From NCBI GenBank assembly GCA_003184365.1, contig NKYR01000256.1, positions 1-10,788 on the forward strand: a DNA stretch of 10,788 nt. Direction: 5' to 3'. The position numbers and the translations under genes are program-made. The notes beneath the pieces are model-generated. The model made no database searches and had not been told where the DNA came from. It saw nothing but the letters and a program-made list of their open reading frames with translations. Source of the stretch: Evernia prunastri (taxonomy: Eukaryota; Ascomycota; Lecanoromycetes; Lecanorales; Parmeliaceae). Shown here one piece after another: positions 8,079 to 10,788 of the stretch; position 1 is the stretch's first letter, and each line of letters starts with the position of its first letter.

Positions 8079-9152
8079 TTAGCGCTGCTGCCCCGAAGTA
8101 CGGTTGTTCTTCGGCCTTTTATATTCTCGCTCGGTTCTCTGAGGAAAGGAAGTATCCGATATAATATTCTGCGAAGCAACGAGACTGGACTGACTGTTAT
8201 CTTCCCTCAGCATAGATATAGACTCAGTATTTGATTGCTGAGAGCTCTGCGATTTAAGTTCTTATGGAAAGGACGCTGACTGCGAGAGTCCAAAATCTAT
8301 ATCCGGCGGTAACTCATTAATGGCCGAGCAGATTCTTTTCAAGTGAATCGGTATTTATATGTCGTAGACGTTCTTAATGAATGTGTAAGCTGATTATTTC
8401 TCTTTGCCGTCTTGTTCGGTGAAATCGAATTTGCGAATAAGGTGGCGATAGAAGGTAGTCTTATCTCCATTAATCAGAGCGTAATGGCCGTAAATCCTCA
8501 TCGTGCTGTGATCGTGCGAGATCGAAAAGGCAAGAATTTCTCGGTGGATCTCTTTTTCGCGCTTCACAGCTCTGTAAATTTCGACGATACCTCTTACGGC
8601 GCAAGTTATACTGTGAGCATTCTATCGATCTGCTACATCGAGAGCCGCGGCGCCGCACTTCACCTCGCATGTGAGGAACGGAAAGTATATTCGGTAGGTT
8701 GCTACGAAAAAGGAGGTATCATAGATACTATCGATGAGCGGATCGAGCTTGTTGAGCTGCTCGTCTGTAAACGAGGATCGCCCGAATCCAACAGAGAAAT
8801 CCGGTTGCGGTCGTGGACCCTGCACTGATATGCTGCCTGTCCAGCCTTCGTTCACACCTTCAATCAGATGGTCGAGATCTGTGGCCCCGTAGGTGGCGAG
8901 TGTTTCTGCAGAAGGAACAATCAATCGAGAGATGTCTTGGATAACTCTCGCTTCGTTCCTGTCTTGGATCTTTCGGCAAGTTCTTTTAAACAGATCATCG
9001 CGAAACAATGAATCCTTGGGGACGTCCTGTTCCGATTCCAAGAGGCGTCGGCAAAGACTCTTACTTGCATCCGTGATACCCAAGTCTGATTTATCCGTAA
9101 AGCTCCCTTTGGCCGCGAGTAACGTGGTGTAACGTTTGTATCGCTGACTCTG
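8079..9152 (-). pseudogene. DUF7924-like fungal protein with PD-(D/E)XK-like motif, inactivated by stops
   Basis: One frame runs from about 9152 to the TAA at 8079-8081 without a frameshift. It contains LLAAKGSF, DRNEARVIQDISRLIVPSAE, EGVNEGW, PRPQPDFSVGF, FPFLTCEVKCGAAALDVADR, AHSITCAVRGIVEIY, HREILAFSISHDHSTMRIYG and HLKRICSAINELPPDIDF, the block order I recall for the fungal DUF7924 family. PD plus EVK resembles the PD-(D/E)XK nuclease core, so a nuclease-like fold is inferred. Four in-frame stops occur: TAG 8622-8624, TAA 8394-8396, TAA 8355-8357 and TAA 8262-8264. They sit where Gln or Trp is expected, and Ile stands at several expected Met sites. The N-terminal third of the usual protein is missing; the sequence begins inside the neighbouring kinase-APSES gene. 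The Ser/Gln-rich C-terminal tail ends in basic residues. Confidence 0.8.
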
Positions 9153-10788
9153 ATTCGAAAATCTAATCTTCGCACCGTGACAGGTCGAGGAGGCACGTCA
9201 ATTACGAAGAATTGAGACAGTTGCTAGGAGAAAGTGAGTGTGAATATATCCGTGTGGACACTTAGGGCGATGTTGTACCTTTTTAGGATAGGGCTTGCTG
9301 TCGCCGTTACCTTGGATCTTGAACCCGTAATCTATTAATGGTTGCAGCTCCTGCTCCAGTCCGAAATGCTTGCAGAGTATTTGTCCGTGTTCGAAGTTAA
9401 CCCAAGAGCATGAAGGAGCAATACCTACTATAGGTGGAAGGACCTCGACCTTGATACTTTGTTCCATCAGCTGCAGGAGGTGTTCGATATCACTGGGATT
9501 CTTGTTAGTAAGCGTCAGAATCTGACTTGCGTTGAGAAGGCAGTCCTCTTTTCGCATAAGCACAATTTTCTCTTCAATCTTTATCTGAACATATCTGCCG
9601 TCAAAGTCCGTTACCTTGAAAAAGACCGGTCAGCATGCGTGACACGTCTCATTGAGGATGGTGTACTTTGGCTTTACCCTCGTTCTCGCCGTCCAGGCTT
9701 CCTCCGTCCAGGTTCCCTGCCAGCATTGCTCTCACATTGTCGTGAATGTTGCGCTTTGACGAAGGCGTCTCGATCTCCCGTAGACTCACTTCCGCTGCTG
9801 GGGCAGACGCCCTTCCCAAAGGAGACCTCGTCCGTTTTTGTGTGGATTTTCGCGTGACTTGTCTCGTAATACAGGGTACTCTCGGGACAGGCTCCACAGC
9901 TTGAGCGAGGCTTGCAACGTCTGTCGCCAATGGTTCCTTGCCGGGGTCCAGCTGCGGTATCTGACGAGGCTGTGCTGCAGGGTTGTGTCCTTTACGCTTT
10001 GACGGCTTCGAAGGATCTTCACCGGCTTCGCACGAGATCAAAGCTCGTGACCGTTTCGATCGTCCTCTTCCCGAAGTGTCGGCCGTGGGAGATTGGGTCA
10101 TCTGTGGCCGCCGCCGCTTACTTAGCGTTGACGTGAGACTGTTTTCAGTTTGAGGATTCCAAATCTGTGTAGGTACTTGAGCGTGCTGAAGGGATCGTTG
10201 AGATGCACGATTGTAAAAATGAATTATGTCTCGAAGATCACGCTTCGAGGGAGCAATTTCAGTCGATTCAGATGTCCCTCCTATATCGTAGAATTCTGAT
10301 GAAACATCCCTGTCCGATGGAGCATGTTGAAGGGGTTGCACTATGACGGAATTGCTCATTGTGACGCCGTCTCGACCAGCCGTCTTCCCTGTCGGCGTTG
10401 TACGTCCAATATCGACAGTTTGGATTTCGTGAAATCCTAGACGATACACTTCCCCCAAGCAATCACTTGCTGATCCCCGGTGTCGATAATCCATCCTCAG
10501 CATCTTGGTTGAGATTAGATCCATCAAAGTGTCCCCTTCCCCTTCCCCTTCTTTGGCTTTTTGGACTATATCTCGACACCAAGGCTTGCCCTTGCGCTCT
10601 CGCGTTGGCTGAGGAAGACCGTATGCGTATTCTAACACGACCACTCCTAGTGACCATATGTCAACCATAGCTGTGTAATGATGACGTCCCCAAATCTCGG
10701 GAGCGGCGTATTCATTTGATCCGCAGAAGGTTTTTAAGGAAGAATCGTTCTTTGCCAATCCGAAGTCGACGAGCTTGATAACGAAGGG
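9153..10788 (-). CDS. Ser/Thr protein kinase fused to an APSES/KilA-N DNA-binding domain (5' end outside window, 3' end disrupted)
   Basis: The exons are 10788-9667 (partial), 9614-9279 and 9223 to about 9153. Numbering from the window edge, residues 1-121 are the kinase C-lobe: DFG (8-10), activation segment TFCGSNEYAAPE with APE at 29-31, DIWSLG (43-48) and a closing MLRMDYRHRGSASDCL. The N-lobe and HRD loop lie beyond the window. Residues 122-374 are a Ser/Pro-rich linker with basic clusters (KRRR, RGRSKRSR, KPSKRKG) that suggest nuclear localisation. Residues about 375-470 match an APSES/KilA-N domain: DFDGRYVQIK, VLMRKEDCLLNASQIL, SWVNFEHGQILCKHFGLE, LQPLIDYGF. After the second intron, FFVIDVPPRPVTVRRLDFRI looks like the start of a second such module, but it stops at the DUF7924 junction. 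The frame then runs out of register to a stop at 8921-8923. The product would be a nuclear kinase able to bind DNA itself. The damage is at the 3' end only. Confidence 0.8.
9224..9278 (-). other. Second intron of the kinase-APSES gene
   Basis: On the minus strand this 55-nt segment starts GTACAA and ends TTCTCCTAG, with CACTCAC as branch site. It is phase 0 and joins SKPYPKK to QLSQFFVIDVPPRP. Without splicing the frame ends at 9198. Confidence 0.65.
9615..9666 (-). other. Intron between the kinase linker and the APSES exon
   Basis: On the minus strand this 52-nt segment starts GTACAC and ends TTTTTCAAG, with GCTGAC as a textbook fungal branch site 14 nt before the acceptor. It is phase 0 and removes a TGA at 9649-9651. 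It joins the frame ending NEGKAK to VTDFDGRY of the APSES domain. A competing donor GTAAAG 11 nt upstream would give a stop soon after the junction. Confidence 0.75.

Noticed and set aside
8412..8828. Plus-strand open frame of 138 codons
   Set aside because: It is antisense to the DUF7924 pseudogene, whose conserved blocks are clearly on the minus strand.
9459..9857. Plus-strand open frame of 132 codons
   Set aside because: It lies opposite the APSES exon, intron and kinase linker, and has no recognisable domain.
8079..10788. A single functional kinase-APSES-DUF7924 fusion protein
   Set aside because: The DUF7924 part is in another frame from the APSES exon, no convincing intron links them, and it has four in-frame stops.
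1..10788. tRNA, rRNA, CRISPR array or bacterial-type operon
   Set aside because: No cloverleaf-like segment with a T-loop consensus, no rRNA-like sequence and no regularly spaced repeats were seen; the introns and gene families are eukaryotic.

Overview
This is genomic DNA of a filamentous ascomycete (Pezizomycotina). The evidence is the short 52-60 nt introns with GT...AG borders and CTGAC/CTCAC-like branch sites, and protein families typical of these fungi: a cytochrome P450, a kinase with an APSES/KilA-N domain, a SWIM zinc-finger protein, NLR-type NB-ARC and alpha/beta-hydrolase pieces, and a DUF7924-like protein. All family calls come from reading motifs by eye; no database search was run.

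Layout: (1) 1-2087. The tail or an internal exon of a plus-strand gene (2-196) is followed by a convergent minus-strand gene (2087 to 264). That gene is best read as one three-exon gene for a long coiled-coil protein. (2) 2088-4398. This 2.3 kb stretch has no convincing gene, only weak spliced or small ORF signals; its right end holds the P450 promoter (CCAAT, 14-bp palindrome, TATA). (3) 4399-5643. An intact single-exon plus-strand P450-like gene with an altered heme-loop motif. (4) About 6.06-9.15 kb. A gene graveyard on the minus strand: an NLR hydrolase fragment abutting a SWIM-protein pseudogene, an NB-ARC fragment, a roughly 217-bp inverted-repeat element that looks like a MITE, and a DUF7924 pseudogene with four in-frame stops. 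The stops and several substitutions fit C:G to T:A change, the signature of repeat-induced point mutation (RIP), with reading frames otherwise preserved. (5) About 9.15-10.79 kb. The 3' part of a minus-strand gene in which one reading frame joins a Ser/Thr kinase, a basic linker and an APSES-type DNA-binding domain. A second APSES-like module is cut off exactly where the DUF7924 sequence begins.

The P450 and kinase-APSES gene look functional in the parts visible; the pieces between them are broken. The mixture of immune-receptor, transposon-associated and nuclease-like fragments with a small repeat suggests an accessory, rearrangement-prone and RIP-exposed segment rather than a conserved operon-like cluster. 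Nothing in the window shows that the P450 and the kinase work together.
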